NCBI GenBank assembly: GCA_900168235.1 | Contig: FUZG01000005.1 | Location: 124,001-188,000 of the forward strand | Direction: 5' to 3' | From: Lachnospiraceae bacterium | Lineage (GTDB): Bacteria > Bacillota > Clostridia > Lachnospirales > Lachnospiraceae | Length of the DNA stretch: 64,000 nucleotides | Part shown: positions 8,377 through 17,983 of the stretch, one piece after another | Layout of the letters: each line of letters starts with the position of its first letter | Position numbering within the stretch: the stretch's first letter is position 1 | The notes under the pieces: model-generated | Databases searched by the model: none | Seen by the model: the letters and a program-made list of their open reading frames with translations, nothing else | What the model was told of the DNA's origin: nothing | Made by a program: the position numbers and the translations under genes

Positions 8377-9135
8377 TTAGACTTCCGCTTCCTCAGGATC
8401 GAGGATACGGATATTCATGAGCGTAAGTCCTTCCGGCGGTGCTGTAGGGCCCGATTTTTCACGATCGACCGCATCGAGCATCCTCTTCACTTCTTCCGGC
8501 GGATACTTGCCTCTTCCAACCTCTAGAAGCGTTCCGGCGATTATGCGCACCATGTTGTAGAGAAACCCATATCCGCTCACGAAGATCTTTATCATGTTTC
8601 CTTCACGAACTACTTTTGCATCCGTGATCTCGCGGATCGTGGTCTTCGCCTGAGTATGCACCGAGCAGAAGCTCTTAAAATCATGCTCACCTATGAGATA
8701 CTTTATGGCTTCATCCATTTTTTCGTGATCCAGCGAAAAATAGGTGTAATAGCTGTACATACGCTCCAGCGGATTCGGAAATTTGTCTACATATATTTTG
8801 TAGCAGTATGTCTTTTCCGTACGGGCTGTCCTCGGATGGAAATCCATGCTCACTTCTCTGGAATCCCGGATACGGATGTCTTTCGGAAGGCGCACGTTCA
8901 GCGCATACGAGTACTTATCCCCGGGCATGCGTGCCTCTGTATCAAAAACAGCCAGATTACAAAGGGAATGTACTCCTGCGTCTGTCCTGCTGGCACCGCT
9001 CACAATGATCTCTTCTCCTGTCATCGCAGACAATGCGCGGTTCAGCTCTCTTTCTATGGTAGGCTGTTCGCCCTGAAGCTGCCACCCATGATAGGCTGTT
9101 CCGTCATAGGCTACAGTCAGCAATATTCTTTTCAT
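8377..9135 (-). CDS. truA: tRNA pseudouridine(38-40) synthase
   Basis: TruA converts uridines 38-40 of the tRNA anticodon arm to pseudouridine. The 252-residue protein has the start RILLTVAYDGTAYHGWQ and the catalytic Asp in GASRTDAGVHS near residue 52. Its ATG overlaps the ecfT stop by four bases (ATGA), so it is translationally coupled to the transporter module. Confidence 0.96.
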   Translation of the reverse strand: MKRILLTVAYDGTAYHGWQLQGEQPTIERELNRALSAMTGEEIIVSGASRTDAGVHSLCNLAVFDTEARMPGDKYSYALNVRLPKDIRIRDSREVSMDFHPRTARTEKTYCYKIYVDKFPNPLERMYSYYTYFSLDHEKMDEAIKYLIGEHDFKSFCSVHTQAKTTIREITDAKVVREGNMIKIFVSGYGFLYNMVRIIAGTLLEVGRGKYPPEEVKRMLDAVDREKSGPTAPPEGLTLMNIRILDPEEAEV

Positions 9136-9938
9136 AAAGGACTAAACCTTCCTGCAACTATCACAAGCGCGAAATAGAGTATGAGGACTGCATATGCAAC
9201 CTTGTCCCGTACTTCATATTTCAGCGGTTTCATTTTTGTCCTGCCCTCGCCTCCGCGGTAGCACCTTGCTTCCATTGCCATCGCAAGATCATTTGCTCTT
9301 CTGAAGGCTGATACAAACAGCGGTACAAGGATCGGAACCATGCTCTGCGCACGCTTTATGATATTTCCGTTTTCAAAATCAGCACCTCTCGCCGCCTGTG
9401 CTTTCATGATCTTGTCTGTTTCCTCCAGCAAGATCGGTATAAAACGAAGCGCGATGGACATCATCATTGCTACTTCATGAACAGGAACCTTAAACACCTT
9501 CAAAGGTCCCATCATTGATTCCATTCCGTCAGTCAGATGGTTCGGTGTCGTGGTAAGTGTCATGATGGATGCGCCAATGATAAGGTAAACCAGTCTTATG
9601 GCTGTAAATACCGCGATCCGCAAGCCTTCCTGCGAGATCGTTAATTTCCAGATCTTAAAGATCGGTATTCCCGGTGTGAGGAATAAATTGAACACTACAG
9701 TCAGAAGCAGGAGCATAAAAATGCTCTTCATTCCGCGCATCATGAAGCGGAACGGCACTTTTGACATTTTTATTACTGAAAAAAGAAAAATTGTTGCAAC
9801 GAGAAATGCTCCTGCATTTCTGAAAATGAACAACGAAATAATGTACACCAGTGTTCCAACAAGTTTTGTTCTCGGGTCCATCCGATGAATTATGGAATCT
9901 GTCTGGTAGTACTGTCCAAGTGTGATATCTCTAAGCAT
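9132..9938 (-). CDS. ecfT: ECF transporter transmembrane component
   Basis: EcfT is the membrane scaffold that couples the ATPases to interchangeable substrate-binding S components such as BioY. The 268 residues show several hydrophobic helices and the two coupling-helix signatures, AARGAD (about 176) and EARCYRGG (about 217), through which it contacts the ATPases. It directly abuts the ecfA stop codon. Confidence 0.94.
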   Translation of the reverse strand: MLRDITLGQYYQTDSIIHRMDPRTKLVGTLVYIISLFIFRNAGAFLVATIFLFSVIKMSKVPFRFMMRGMKSIFMLLLLTVVFNLFLTPGIPIFKIWKLTISQEGLRIAVFTAIRLVYLIIGASIMTLTTTPNHLTDGMESMMGPLKVFKVPVHEVAMMMSIALRFIPILLEETDKIMKAQAARGADFENGNIIKRAQSMVPILVPLFVSAFRRANDLAMAMEARCYRGGEGRTKMKPLKYEVRDKVAYAVLILYFALVIVAGRFSPL

Positions 9939-11720
9939 TTATTTTATCCGCCCTTCTGCCCGCAGGATTTCCTGCGCAGCCTCGGGTACTGTGGTGATCC
10001 CGGTATTTACAGGGATTCCTGCATTTTTCAGATCACGCATGATATATGTTACTTCCGGCGCCCTGAGTCCGATTCTCTCCAGTTCATCAACATGTCTGAA
10101 AACTTCCTTCGGCGTTCCGTCCATGAGTATCGAGCCGCGCTCCAAAACAAGAATCCTGTCTACATAGTTAGCGACGTCTTCCATGCTGTGTGATACGAGG
10201 ATTACTGTGATATTCTGCTCTTCCCGAAGGCTCTTTACCAGATCCAGGATCTCATCCCTGCCCTGAGGATCAAGTCCCGCTGTAGGCTCGTCAAGTATGA
10301 GGATATCCGGCTTCATGGCAAGAACACCGGCTATTGCTACTCTTCGCTTCTGTCCGCCGGATAGATCGAAGGGCGATACGTAGAAGTATTCATCAGGCAG
10401 CCGTACAGCTTTAAGAGCCTCAAAAGCCCTGAGCTCTACTTCTTTTTCGCTGAGTCCCAGATTTCTCGGTCCAAAGCATACATCCTTAAATACTGTTTCC
10501 TCGAAAAGCTGGTGCTCCGGATACTGGAATACCAGTCCCACATGTGAACGGAGTTCTTTCAGGTTGTATGACTTATCATATATGTCCTGTCCTCTGAAAT
10601 ATACGTGACCGGAAGTTGCTTTTATGATGCCGTTTAAGTGCTGTACAAAAGTTGACTTTCCGGATCCTGTGTGACCGATAAGTCCGATAAATTCACCTTT
10701 ATTTATAGTAAGTGATACATCATTAAGTGCATGTATCTCATCAGAAGTTCCTGTGCTGTATGTGTAGCTTACATGATCGAGGATGAGGGCATCCTGCAGG
10801 TCATTTTTCCTTGCCGCAGGCTCTTTTTCTGCACTATCTGAAAGTGCAGGACTGTCAGCGGATACCCCGCCCATTACAGCCTTTAATCCTGCAATAAATT
10901 CATTTCGATCGAGGATTCCCTTTTCCAGCTTCATTCCCTTCTGCTGAAGTTCATGCGCAAGAAGAGTCGGCTGAGGCACATCCAGACGAAGTTTTTTTAA
11001 TTCGTCGACTTTTGAAAAGATCTCTCTCGGAGTTCCTCTCATAGCGACTTTACCATGATCCATTACATAAACCTGATCTGCAAATACAACTTCGTTCATG
11101 TAATGTGTTATTAGGATTATGGTTACGTTTTCTACCTGATTCAGCGCTCTTGCCGCTCTGATTACCTCATATCTGCCTTCCGGATCGAGCATGGCTGTTG
11201 GTTCATCCATGATGATGCACTTTGGGTGCATAGCGAGAACGCCTGCGATGGCAACTCTCTGCTTCTGTCCGCCGGAAAGCCTGTTTGGAGAGTGTTTACG
11301 GTACTTTTCCATACCGACTGCTTTCAGAGATTCATCCACGCGATTCCAGATTTCCTCTGTCGGCACACCCATATTTTCAGGGCCGAAACCGACATCTTCT
11401 TCGACCACATTTGCAATGATCTGATTATCAGGGTTCTGGAAAACCATTCCGGCTTCCTGCCTTACATCCCACAGATTTTCAGGTGCTGAAGTATCTTTTC
11501 CGTTTACATATACTGCGCCTTCCGTAGGATACAGTATTGCATTTATATGCTTTGCAAGAGTGGATTTTCCGGAACCATTTCCACCAAGGATAGCGATAAA
11601 CTGGCCCTTTTTTATATCCAGTGTTACCCCATCAATGGCGCGGGTGATCCCTGCCGCGTTCCCCTCTTCATCACGCTTTATATATTCAAATACAAGATTT
11701 CTTGTTTCAACAATTCCCAT
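9939..11720 (-). CDS. Fused ECF transporter ATPase (EcfA1-EcfA2 in one chain)
   Basis: A single 593-residue reading frame holds two complete ABC ATPases. Domain 1 (about 1-285) has Walker A GGNGSGKST, signature LSGGQKQR and Walker B IIMDEPT; domain 2 (about 310-593) has GHTGSGKST, LSGGQKRR and ILILDEPT. A polar linker with AEKEPAARK joins them. In most Firmicutes these are two adjacent genes, ecfA1 and ecfA2, that form a heterodimer; here the heterodimer is built into one polypeptide. The frame is continuous with no sign of a sequencing frameshift. It powers ECF group II importers; bioY in this window is a likely client. Confidence 0.93.
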   Translation of the reverse strand: MGIVETRNLVFEYIKRDEEGNAAGITRAIDGVTLDIKKGQFIAILGGNGSGKSTLAKHINAILYPTEGAVYVNGKDTSAPENLWDVRQEAGMVFQNPDNQIIANVVEEDVGFGPENMGVPTEEIWNRVDESLKAVGMEKYRKHSPNRLSGGQKQRVAIAGVLAMHPKCIIMDEPTAMLDPEGRYEVIRAARALNQVENVTIILITHYMNEVVFADQVYVMDHGKVAMRGTPREIFSKVDELKKLRLDVPQPTLLAHELQQKGMKLEKGILDRNEFIAGLKAVMGGVSADSPALSDSAEKEPAARKNDLQDALILDHVSYTYSTGTSDEIHALNDVSLTINKGEFIGLIGHTGSGKSTFVQHLNGIIKATSGHVYFRGQDIYDKSYNLKELRSHVGLVFQYPEHQLFEETVFKDVCFGPRNLGLSEKEVELRAFEALKAVRLPDEYFYVSPFDLSGGQKRRVAIAGVLAMKPDILILDEPTAGLDPQGRDEILDLVKSLREEQNITVILVSHSMEDVANYVDRILVLERGSILMDGTPKEVFRHVDELERIGLRAPEVTYIMRDLKNAGIPVNTGITTVPEAAQEILRAEGRIK

Positions 11721-11770
11721 TCAGAATACTCCTATGTTTCCGGCGCAGATCGTTTCCGCAGCACCCAATT

Positions 11771-11799
11771 ATTCTAACACAGAATATCACACCTTGAAA
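11771..11799 (-). promoter_or_regulatory. Probable promoter of the ecfA-ecfT-truA-hypF operon
   Basis: On the minus strand TTTCAA (11794-11799) and TAGAAT (11771-11776) are 17 bases apart, about 50 bases upstream of the fused ecfA gene and downstream of the rplQ terminator. A second possible set, TTGCAA with TATAAT, lies further upstream but with 19-base spacing. Confidence 0.5.
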
Positions 11800-11921
11800 T
11801 GCTCGAATCTATACACATTATATGAACTTACATGACCAGTTTTGCAAGCCTTGATAAGGATATTTTTAAATGCGCACTAACAAGTTACACCAGACTCGAC
11901 AAGGCCTCGCTAAGTGCGCCG

Positions 11922-11952
11922 AAAAAAAGAGAGGCACATAAAGTGCCTCTCC
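11922..11952 (-). terminator. Strong terminator ending the S10-spc-alpha supercluster
   Basis: Minus strand GAGAGGCAC-TTTA-TGTGCCTCTC followed by seven T residues, 28 bases past the rplQ stop. It separates the ribosomal transcript from the ECF module. Confidence 0.9.
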
Positions 11953-11979
11953 AAATTCTTCAAATGGAATCTCAATCAA

Positions 11980-12588
11980 TTAAACGAGCTCAAGGAAAAC
12001 TTCCATAGCTGCGTCACCCTTACGAAGGCCGATCTTAACGATTCTTGTGTAACCACCCTTACGATCAGCATACTTCGGAGCGATCTCCTCGAAGAGCTTC
12101 TTGCAAAGGTCAACCTTCTTTGTCTCAGCCTTGCGGTGAGCCTCAGAAGTACCGTGCTCTGTTACAGGGTAAAGAACCTTGAGCATCTCTCTTCTAGCGT
12201 GAAGTCTGGACGGCTGATCCTTCTTGATCTCCTTCTCAACTTCGTCGAAAACAGTAACAGTTACACCGTTCTCGATTCTCTTGATCTTACCGTTCTCATC
12301 TCTGTGAGACTCAGAAAGAACCTTGCTGTGATCGTTCTTGTCAACGATCTGCTTTACTCTGTGGCCATCCTTATCTTTTCTAGCAACCTTTGCAGTAACC
12401 TTTACTGTATCGAAGTTGTCCTTCTCACGGATTGCAAGTGTGATAAGGTGCTCAGCGATCTTCTGAACTTCCTCAGCCTTAGCTGCTGTTGTACGGATCT
12501 TTCCGTTAAGTATCAGAGATGTAACCTGTCCACGAAGGAGTGCCTTTCTCTGAGATGCAGTACGTCCAAGCTTTCTATACTTTGCCAT
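11980..12588 (-). CDS. rplQ: 50S ribosomal protein L17 with a large internal insertion
   Basis: The N-terminal part ([18 protein letters not shown]) and C-terminal part ([17 protein letters not shown]) are typical L17, but the protein has 202 residues while the family usually has about 115-130. The extra ~75 residues (about 65-140) are highly charged ([17 protein letters not shown] and following) and sit in the middle of the fold, not at an end. The gene is the last of the alpha operon. Confidence 0.95.
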   Translation of the reverse strand: MAKYRKLGRTASQRKALLRGQVTSLILNGKIRTTAAKAEEVQKIAEHLITLAIREKDNFDTVKVTAKVARKDKDGHRVKQIVDKNDHSKVLSESHRDENGKIKRIENGVTVTVFDEVEKEIKKDQPSRLHARREMLKVLYPVTEHGTSEAHRKAETKKVDLCKKLFEEIAPKYADRKGGYTRIVKIGLRKGDAAMEVFLELV

Positions 12589-12740
12589 TATTTTTTCCTC
12601 TTCTTTCTCAATTTAAGTTGCACATGTAGATCATGCGACTACATTGCCTCGCTCATCGGACTTACAGGCTCTGCGTGAGTGGTGTTGACGTGCTCTTTGG
12701 ACTTACCGTCATAACCTTAGTTTCTATGTTTATGATTGGT

Positions 12741-13706
12741 TCAGGCTTCGCCTTCACCTGTTCTTAATGCAAGACCGAGCTCATCGAGCTTAGCAAGAAC
12801 TTCCTCAAGGGACTTACGACCAAGGTTACGAACCTTCATCATATCCTCAGGAGTCTTATTAATAAGCTCTGCTACAGTATTGATTCCTGCACGCTTAAGG
12901 CAGTTGTAGGAACGAACTGAAAGCTCCAGCTCATCGATGTTCATCTCAAGAACCTTCTCTGTCTCATCACTCGGCTTTTCGATCATAACCGGTGTCTTTG
13001 TTGCTGCTTCAGACAGGTTGATGAAGAGACTGAGATGCTCAGAAAGAACCTTTGCAGCAAGGCTTACAGCCTCCTGCGGAGTAAGAGTTCCGTTTGTATA
13101 AACATCAAGTGTGAGCTTATCAAAGTCTGTCTGCTGACCAACTCGAGTATTCTCAACGCTCAGGTTAACTCTCTCAACCGGAGTGTAGATAGAATCAACT
13201 GCGATTACGCCGATCGGAAGATCATCGGACTTATTCTTGTCAACTCCGACATATCCTCTTCCCTTTGTAATAGTAAGCTCGATGTAAAGTCTGCAGTCTT
13301 TTCCACCATTAAGGGTAGCAATGTGCTGATCCTTATTGATGATCTCGATATCCTGATCGATCTGGATATCTGCTGCAGTTACTTCGCCTTCACCCTCGAA
13401 CTCGATGTATGCAGTCTTGGGTTCATCAGACACGCTGTTGTTCTTGATCGCAAGATTCTTGATGTTAAGGATGATCTCTGTTACATCCTCTTTAACGCCC
13501 GGAATCGAAGTAAACTCATGAAGAACACCCTCGATCTTTACCTGACTTACCGCTGCTCCGGGAAGTGAAGAAAGCATAATCCTTCTCAAGGAGTTTCCAA
13601 GCGTAATGCCATATCCACGCTCAAGAGGTTCTACTACAAATCTTCCATATTTGCCGTCATCGGATAAATCTGTAATTTCGATCTTCGGTTTCTCAAATTC
13701 TAACAA
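12741..13706 (-). CDS. rpoA: RNA polymerase alpha subunit
   Basis: A 321-residue alpha subunit: the N-terminal dimerization domain ([20 protein letters not shown]) and the C-terminal domain that binds UP elements and activators ([20 protein letters not shown]). The start codon is a TTG at 13706, seven bases behind AAGGAGG; no in-frame ATG is nearby. A 156-base gap with two stable hairpins separates it from rpsD. Confidence 0.97.
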   Translation of the reverse strand: MLEFEKPKIEITDLSDDGKYGRFVVEPLERGYGITLGNSLRRIMLSSLPGAAVSQVKIEGVLHEFTSIPGVKEDVTEIILNIKNLAIKNNSVSDEPKTAYIEFEGEGEVTAADIQIDQDIEIINKDQHIATLNGGKDCRLYIELTITKGRGYVGVDKNKSDDLPIGVIAVDSIYTPVERVNLSVENTRVGQQTDFDKLTLDVYTNGTLTPQEAVSLAAKVLSEHLSLFINLSEAATKTPVMIEKPSDETEKVLEMNIDELELSVRSYNCLKRAGINTVAELINKTPEDMMKVRNLGRKSLEEVLAKLDELGLALRTGEGEA

Positions 13707-13750
13707 TCAGGTACCTCCTTTGGGATTCCATTTAAAACGCACAAAACGCG

Positions 13751-13845
13751 ATACCGCAGACAGACGCCACAGCGGCGTCCTGTCCCGGTGTCGCGGTATA
13801 CGCCAGCCGAAACACGGTATCCGTGATACAACTGTTATCGGCTGA
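13751..13845 (-). promoter_or_regulatory. Tandem hairpins between rpsD and rpoA
   Basis: Two nested structures stand in this gap. CAGCCGA (13804-13810) pairs with TCGGCTG (13839-13845) around an inner CACGG-TAT-CCGTG. ATACCGC (13751-13757) pairs with GCGGTAT (13793-13799) around GACAGACGCC/GGCGTCCTGTC. Neither has a U tract, so they are not terminators. They could be a ribosomal protein binding site, an RNase processing site or an mRNA stabilizer. Confidence 0.55.
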
Positions 13846-13862
13846 CTTACTGCGGCGCGAAC

Positions 13863-14456
13863 TTACTTGGAATACAGCTCGACGATTGCCAGCTCATCGA
13901 CAGGAACGTCGATCTGATCCCTGGAAGGAAGCTCATTTACAGTACCCTTGAAGTTCTCTGTATCAACAGTGAGCCAAGCCGGTACTGCTCTGTCAGCAGT
14001 TGTCTCAAATACATCTTTGATATGCTGAGAAGATCTAGCCTTTTCTTTGATCTCGATAACATCACCAGCCTTGATAGAATAAGAAGGGATATTGATGCAC
14101 TTTCCATTTACAAGGAATGTCTTATGGTCAACCATCTGACGTGCTTCTCTTCTTGTTCTTGCAAAACCAAGACGGAATACTACGTTATCAAGTCTGCGCT
14201 CAAGAAGGATCATAAGGTTTTCACCTGTCATACCCTTCTGCTTATCAGCCTTTGTGTAGTAATTACGGAAAGGCTTCTCCAGAACGCCATAGATAAACTT
14301 AGCCTTCTGCTTTTCACGGAGCTGAAGTCCGTACTCACTTACCTTTCTTCTGGAATTGGTAAGCTGTCTGTTTGATTTCTTACTGTAGCCGAGATAAGAC
14401 GGCTCCAGTCCAAGGGATCTGCATCTCTTAAGAACAGGTACTCTATTAACTGCCAT
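13863..14456 (-). CDS. rpsD: 30S ribosomal protein S4
   Basis: S4 of 197 residues with the S4 RNA-binding domain ([20 protein letters not shown], about 93). The ATG at 14456 ([10 protein letters not shown]) has GGAGAG upstream; the longer frame to 14495 overlaps rpsK and is not used. S4 nucleates 30S assembly and in many bacteria represses its own operon. Confidence 0.96.
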   Translation of the reverse strand: MAVNRVPVLKRCRSLGLEPSYLGYSKKSNRQLTNSRRKVSEYGLQLREKQKAKFIYGVLEKPFRNYYTKADKQKGMTGENLMILLERRLDNVVFRLGFARTRREARQMVDHKTFLVNGKCINIPSYSIKAGDVIEIKEKARSSQHIKDVFETTADRAVPAWLTVDTENFKGTVNELPSRDQIDVPVDELAIVELYSK

Positions 14457-14460
14457 ATGC

Positions 14461-14862
14461 TTACACTCTCCTTCTCTTCGGCGGACGGCAACCATTGTGC
14501 GGTACCGGAGTTACATCTTTAATACTAGTAATCTGAAGACCTGCTGCGGATAAAGCACGAATTGCTGCTTCTCTTCCGGAGCCCGGTCCCTTGACCATAA
14601 CGTCAACAGATTTCAGACCGTGAATGAGAGCTGCCTTAGTAGCTGTTTCTGCTGCTACCTGTGCTGCATAGGGAGTAGATTTCCTTGAACCTCTGAAGCC
14701 AAGACCACCGGCACTTGCCCAGGAAAGAGCGTTACCTTCAGCATCTGTCAGAGTAACAATAGTGTTGTTGAAAGATGACTGAATGTGTGCCTGTCCGTGT
14801 TCAACGTTTTTCTTAACGCGCTTTTTTGTTACTTTCTTCGCGCTAGCCTGCTGTTTAGCCAT
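14461..14862 (-). CDS. rpsK: 30S ribosomal protein S11
   Basis: S11, 133 residues, recognised from [18 protein letters not shown] and the C-terminal PPKRRRV. Lies on the 30S platform. The stop codon is four bases before the rpsD start; the rpsM stop is 62 bases upstream. Confidence 0.97.
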   Translation of the reverse strand: MAKQQASAKKVTKKRVKKNVEHGQAHIQSSFNNTIVTLTDAEGNALSWASAGGLGFRGSRKSTPYAAQVAAETATKAALIHGLKSVDVMVKGPGSGREAAIRALSAAGLQITSIKDVTPVPHNGCRPPKRRRV

Positions 14863-14924
14863 TTAAAACTAACCTACTTTCTCTAATCAATTGTTAATGG
14901 GAATACGCGCAAAAAGAGAACAAA

Positions 14925-15293
14925 TTACTTCTTCTTATTTGCAACTGTTCTTCTCGGACCCTTGCAAGTTCTTGCATTGGTCTTTGTCTTCTGACCTCTG
15001 CACGGCAGAGACTTTCTGTGACGAACTCCTCTGTAGCAACCGATTTCTGTAAGTCTCTTGATGTCCATAGCCACCTGTCTACGAAGATCACCTTCGATAA
15101 CCTGTGTACGGTCAATGACATCACGAAGCTTTGCTACTTCTTCTTCCGTCAGATCTCTAACGCGTGTGTCAGGGTTAATTCCAGCCTCTGCCAGAATTCT
15201 TGTGGAGCTAGCTCTACCAATACCATAGATGTAGGTAAGGCCAATCTCAACACGTTTTTCTCTTGGTAAATCAACACCAGCGATACGAGCCAT
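14925..15293 (-). CDS. rpsM: 30S ribosomal protein S13
   Basis: S13, 122 residues from the ATG at 15293 ([19 protein letters not shown]), with the usual basic tail ending VANKKK that reaches the P site. AGGAGG is 12 bases upstream of the ATG, a rather long spacing. The longer frame to 15356 has no supporting signals. Confidence 0.96.
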   Translation of the reverse strand: MARIAGVDLPREKRVEIGLTYIYGIGRASSTRILAEAGINPDTRVRDLTEEEVAKLRDVIDRTQVIEGDLRRQVAMDIKRLTEIGCYRGVRHRKSLPCRGQKTKTNARTCKGPRRTVANKKK

Positions 15294-15437
15294 TGTGAGT
15301 ACAAACCTCCTTTTTTCAATTATAGTACGCAAATATAGAATCTTTCCAGCCCACAACTATTTATATAGTAGAAACAGTATGAGCTGAAAAGGAATCAGCA
15401 TAGAAAAATTTATGCACAGCGTACCCCAGGGACAATA

Positions 15438-15551
15438 TTAGCCCTGAACCTGCTTATGCTTCGGGTTCTCACAGATGATTCTGATCTTACCCTTTCTCTT
15501 AATAACCTTGCACTTTTCGCACATAGGCTTAACAGAAGATCTAACCTTCAT
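15438..15551 (-). CDS. rpmJ: 50S ribosomal protein L36 (zinc type)
   Basis: A 37-residue protein beginning [20 protein letters not shown]. The zinc ligands C11, C14, C27 and H32 are all present, so this is the zinc-containing L36. A good ribosome binding site (GGAGG) precedes the ATG. Confidence 0.96.
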   Translation of the reverse strand: MKVRSSVKPMCEKCKVIKRKGKIRIICENPKHKQVQG

Positions 15552-15625
15552 AATTTCCTCCATTTCCTTCGATATACTTGACTATGAGGAACATAACACA
15601 GCTTTCTAACAGAAAGCCGAATGAT

Positions 15626-15654
15626 AGTATATCATAACATTCAGACACACGCAA
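15626..15654 (-). promoter_or_regulatory. Internal promoter upstream of rpmJ
   Basis: Minus strand TTGCGT (15649-15654) and TATACT (15626-15631), 17 bases apart, in the 123-base gap between infA and rpmJ. It would give the alpha-operon genes rpmJ-rpsM-rpsK-rpsD-rpoA-rplQ their own start. A small perfect hairpin AAGCATAATTTATGCTT lies just upstream of it. Confidence 0.55.
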
Positions 15655-15674
15655 GCATAAATTATGCTTCCGCC

Positions 15675-15893
15675 TTACTTGTCTCTCCAGATTATTCTAC
15701 CTTTGGAAAGGTCGTACGGTGACATCTCAATCGTAACCTTGTCACCAGGAAGAATACGAATGAAATTCATTCTAAGCTTTCCACTGATGTGAGCCAGAAC
15801 CTGATGACCGTTTTCCAGCTCTACCTGAAACATTGCGTTAGGGAGCTTCTCAATAACTTTTCCTTCAATTTCGATGACGTCTGCTTTTGACAT
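15675..15893 (-). CDS. infA: Translation initiation factor IF-1
   Basis: IF-1, 72 residues, an OB-fold protein that binds the 30S A site. Recognised from [20 protein letters not shown] and the C-terminal [10 protein letters not shown]. It follows adk by 18 bases; the methionine aminopeptidase gene usually found between the two in Firmicutes is absent. Confidence 0.97.
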   Translation of the reverse strand: MSKADVIEIEGKVIEKLPNAMFQVELENGHQVLAHISGKLRMNFIRILPGDKVTIEMSPYDLSKGRIIWRDK

Positions 15894-15911
15894 ATATACT
15901 ATATTCCTTCT

Positions 15912-16556
15912 TTATGCACCGAGAATATTCTCAATCGCCTGAAACACCTGCTCCGGAGCCACTGTACCGTCTACCGTTTTCAGAACGCCCTGCTTTGTAT
16001 AGTAATCAATAAGCGGCTGTGTCTGATCATGATATACAGTAAGTCTCTTCTTTACTGTCTCCGGCTTGTCATCATCTCTTAATACAAGCTCGGATCCGCA
16101 GTTATCACAGATTCCTTCTGTCTTAGGACGAAGGTACTCAAGATGATATGTAGCACCGCACTTAAGACATGCTCTTCTTCCGGACATTCTGCCGATGATA
16201 TTTTCATCCGGAACTTCGACATTAACGGCATAATCTACTTTTGTACCGAGCTTTGCAAGCTCTGCATCAAGTACTTCTGCCTGAGGAATTGTCCGAGGAA
16301 ATCCATCCAGAACATATCCATTCTTACAATCGTCCTGTGCTACGCGGTCAAGTAAAATTCTGACTGTGAGCTCATCCGGGACAAGCTGTCCCTGATCCAT
16401 ATACTTCTTCGCTTCCTTACCAAGATCAGTTCCGTTCTTAATATTCGCACGGAAGATGTCTCCTGTGGAAACATGCGGGATCTGGTATTTTTCAGCGATT
16501 CTGGAAGCCTGTGTACCCTTGCCGGCTCCCGGGGCACCCAACATAATTATCTTCAT
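15912..16556 (-). CDS. adk: Adenylate kinase (zinc-LID form)
   Basis: Converts ATP and AMP to two ADP. The 214-residue long form has P-loop GAPGAGKGTQ, NMP-binding DGFPRT, and a LID domain with the two zinc pairs CLKC (about 130) and CDNC (about 150), as in many Gram-positive enzymes. Located between secY and infA. Confidence 0.97.
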   Translation of the reverse strand: MKIIMLGAPGAGKGTQASRIAEKYQIPHVSTGDIFRANIKNGTDLGKEAKKYMDQGQLVPDELTVRILLDRVAQDDCKNGYVLDGFPRTIPQAEVLDAELAKLGTKVDYAVNVEVPDENIIGRMSGRRACLKCGATYHLEYLRPKTEGICDNCGSELVLRDDDKPETVKKRLTVYHDQTQPLIDYYTKQGVLKTVDGTVAPEQVFQAIENILGA

Positions 16557-16651
16557 AATACCCTTCCTTATTTATCGGATTTTTGCCGTTTAATATTTAC
16601 CTTTAGATCTATATTCCGAAGGTAATTCCGATCAGATATTATCTGCGCTGT

Positions 16652-17983
16652 TTAAGCAAGGAAGCCCTTGTAGCTTCTAACGAGCATTCTTGACTCTACC
16701 TGCTTCAGTGTCTCAAGGATAACACCAACGATAATGATCAGTGATGTACCACCAAAAGATACGTCCGCACCGAATACGCCATTAAAGAAGATCGGGATAA
16801 CAGCGATGATCGTAAGACCTACTGCACCGATGAAAATGACATAGTTCAGAATATTTGTAAGGTAGTCGTTTGTAGGACGTCCCGGTCTGATACCAGGGAT
16901 AAATCCGCCCTGCTTCTTCAGGTTATCTGACACTTCAAGCGGATTGAAAGTGATAGATGTGTAGAAGTAAGCAAAGAATACTACAAGTACAACGTAGATC
17001 AACAGTCCGATTGAATAAAACGGCTGTGCAGGATCACACCAATTTCCTGAATTAAGCAGACGAAGAATCTGTCCGCCAAGGCTCGTTCCTGCCTGTATGC
17101 CGAAAAGCTGGCAGATAACGATAGGGAACGACATCAGAGATGACGCAAAAATTACCGGAATAACACCTGCTGTATTGACTTTCAGCGGGATATTTGTAGT
17201 TGTTCCGCCGATCATCTTTCTGCCAGCTACTTTTCTGGCATACTGAACAGGTATTCTTCTCTCCGCATTGTTTAACAGGATAGTAAGAACTACTGTTACA
17301 AGGATAACAGCTACAATGATCAGTGCTGCAACTACAGCTACAAGGATCTTGCCGTTATCGATATTGGAGCGGATAAACATATCCCAGAGTGAGTTAAGAT
17401 CACCAGGCATTCTGGAAATAATGTTGATGGCAAGTACTACAGAAATACCATTTCCAACACCATTCTCAGTAACCTGCTCACCGAACCACATAAGAAGTGC
17501 AGAGCCTGCTGTGAGGCCAGTCACGATCATGAGTCCTGTAAGCCACGGGTTGATTGTCATGTCCATGATTCCCTGATTGTAGAAGCCAATAGCCATAGCT
17601 GATGACTCCAGAAGGGCGAGACCTATTGTCACATATCTTGTGATGGCAACCAGAACTTTACGTCCTTCCTGCCCGTCTCTCTGTTTTTCTTCCAGGTACG
17701 GAATTGCGATCGTCAGCAGTTCAATGATGATGGAAGATGTTATGTATGGTGTGATATTCAACGCAAAGATGGACATGTTTTCAAAAGATCCACCTGTAAA
17801 GGCATTGAAAAAGGTAAAAGAATCACCTGTAAGGTTTGCAAACCACTGTGAAAAATATTCACGGTTTACTCCCGGAATAGGGAGCTGACATCCGAGTCTG
17901 ATCAGAAACAGTACCAGTAATGTATACAGGATTCTGTTCCGGATATCCTTTACCTTGAACGCATTACGTACCGTCTGAAGCAT
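16652..17983 (-). CDS. secY: Protein translocase subunit SecY
   Basis: The channel of the Sec translocase, 443 residues with ten membrane segments. Recognised from the N-terminal IRNRILYTLLVLFLIRLG, the plug region and GFIPGIRPGRPTNDYL. Its ATG overlaps the rplO stop by one base, so translation of the two is coupled. Confidence 0.97.
   Translation of the reverse strand: MLQTVRNAFKVKDIRNRILYTLLVLFLIRLGCQLPIPGVNREYFSQWFANLTGDSFTFFNAFTGGSFENMSIFALNITPYITSSIIIELLTIAIPYLEEKQRDGQEGRKVLVAITRYVTIGLALLESSAMAIGFYNQGIMDMTINPWLTGLMIVTGLTAGSALLMWFGEQVTENGVGNGISVVLAINIISRMPGDLNSLWDMFIRSNIDNGKILVAVVAALIIVAVILVTVVLTILLNNAERRIPVQYARKVAGRKMIGGTTTNIPLKVNTAGVIPVIFASSLMSFPIVICQLFGIQAGTSLGGQILRLLNSGNWCDPAQPFYSIGLLIYVVLVVFFAYFYTSITFNPLEVSDNLKKQGGFIPGIRPGRPTNDYLTNILNYVIFIGAVGLTIIAVIPIFFNGVFGADVSFGGTSLIIIVGVILETLKQVESRMLVRSYKGFLA

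Noticed and set aside
11914-12678. 254-codon open frame on the plus strand
   Set aside because: Antisense to rplQ; the real gene on the other strand is beyond doubt.
15294-15356. N-terminal extension of S13
   Set aside because: The extra 21 residues overlap the upstream region including the AGGAGG; the ATG at 15293 gives the normal S13 start.
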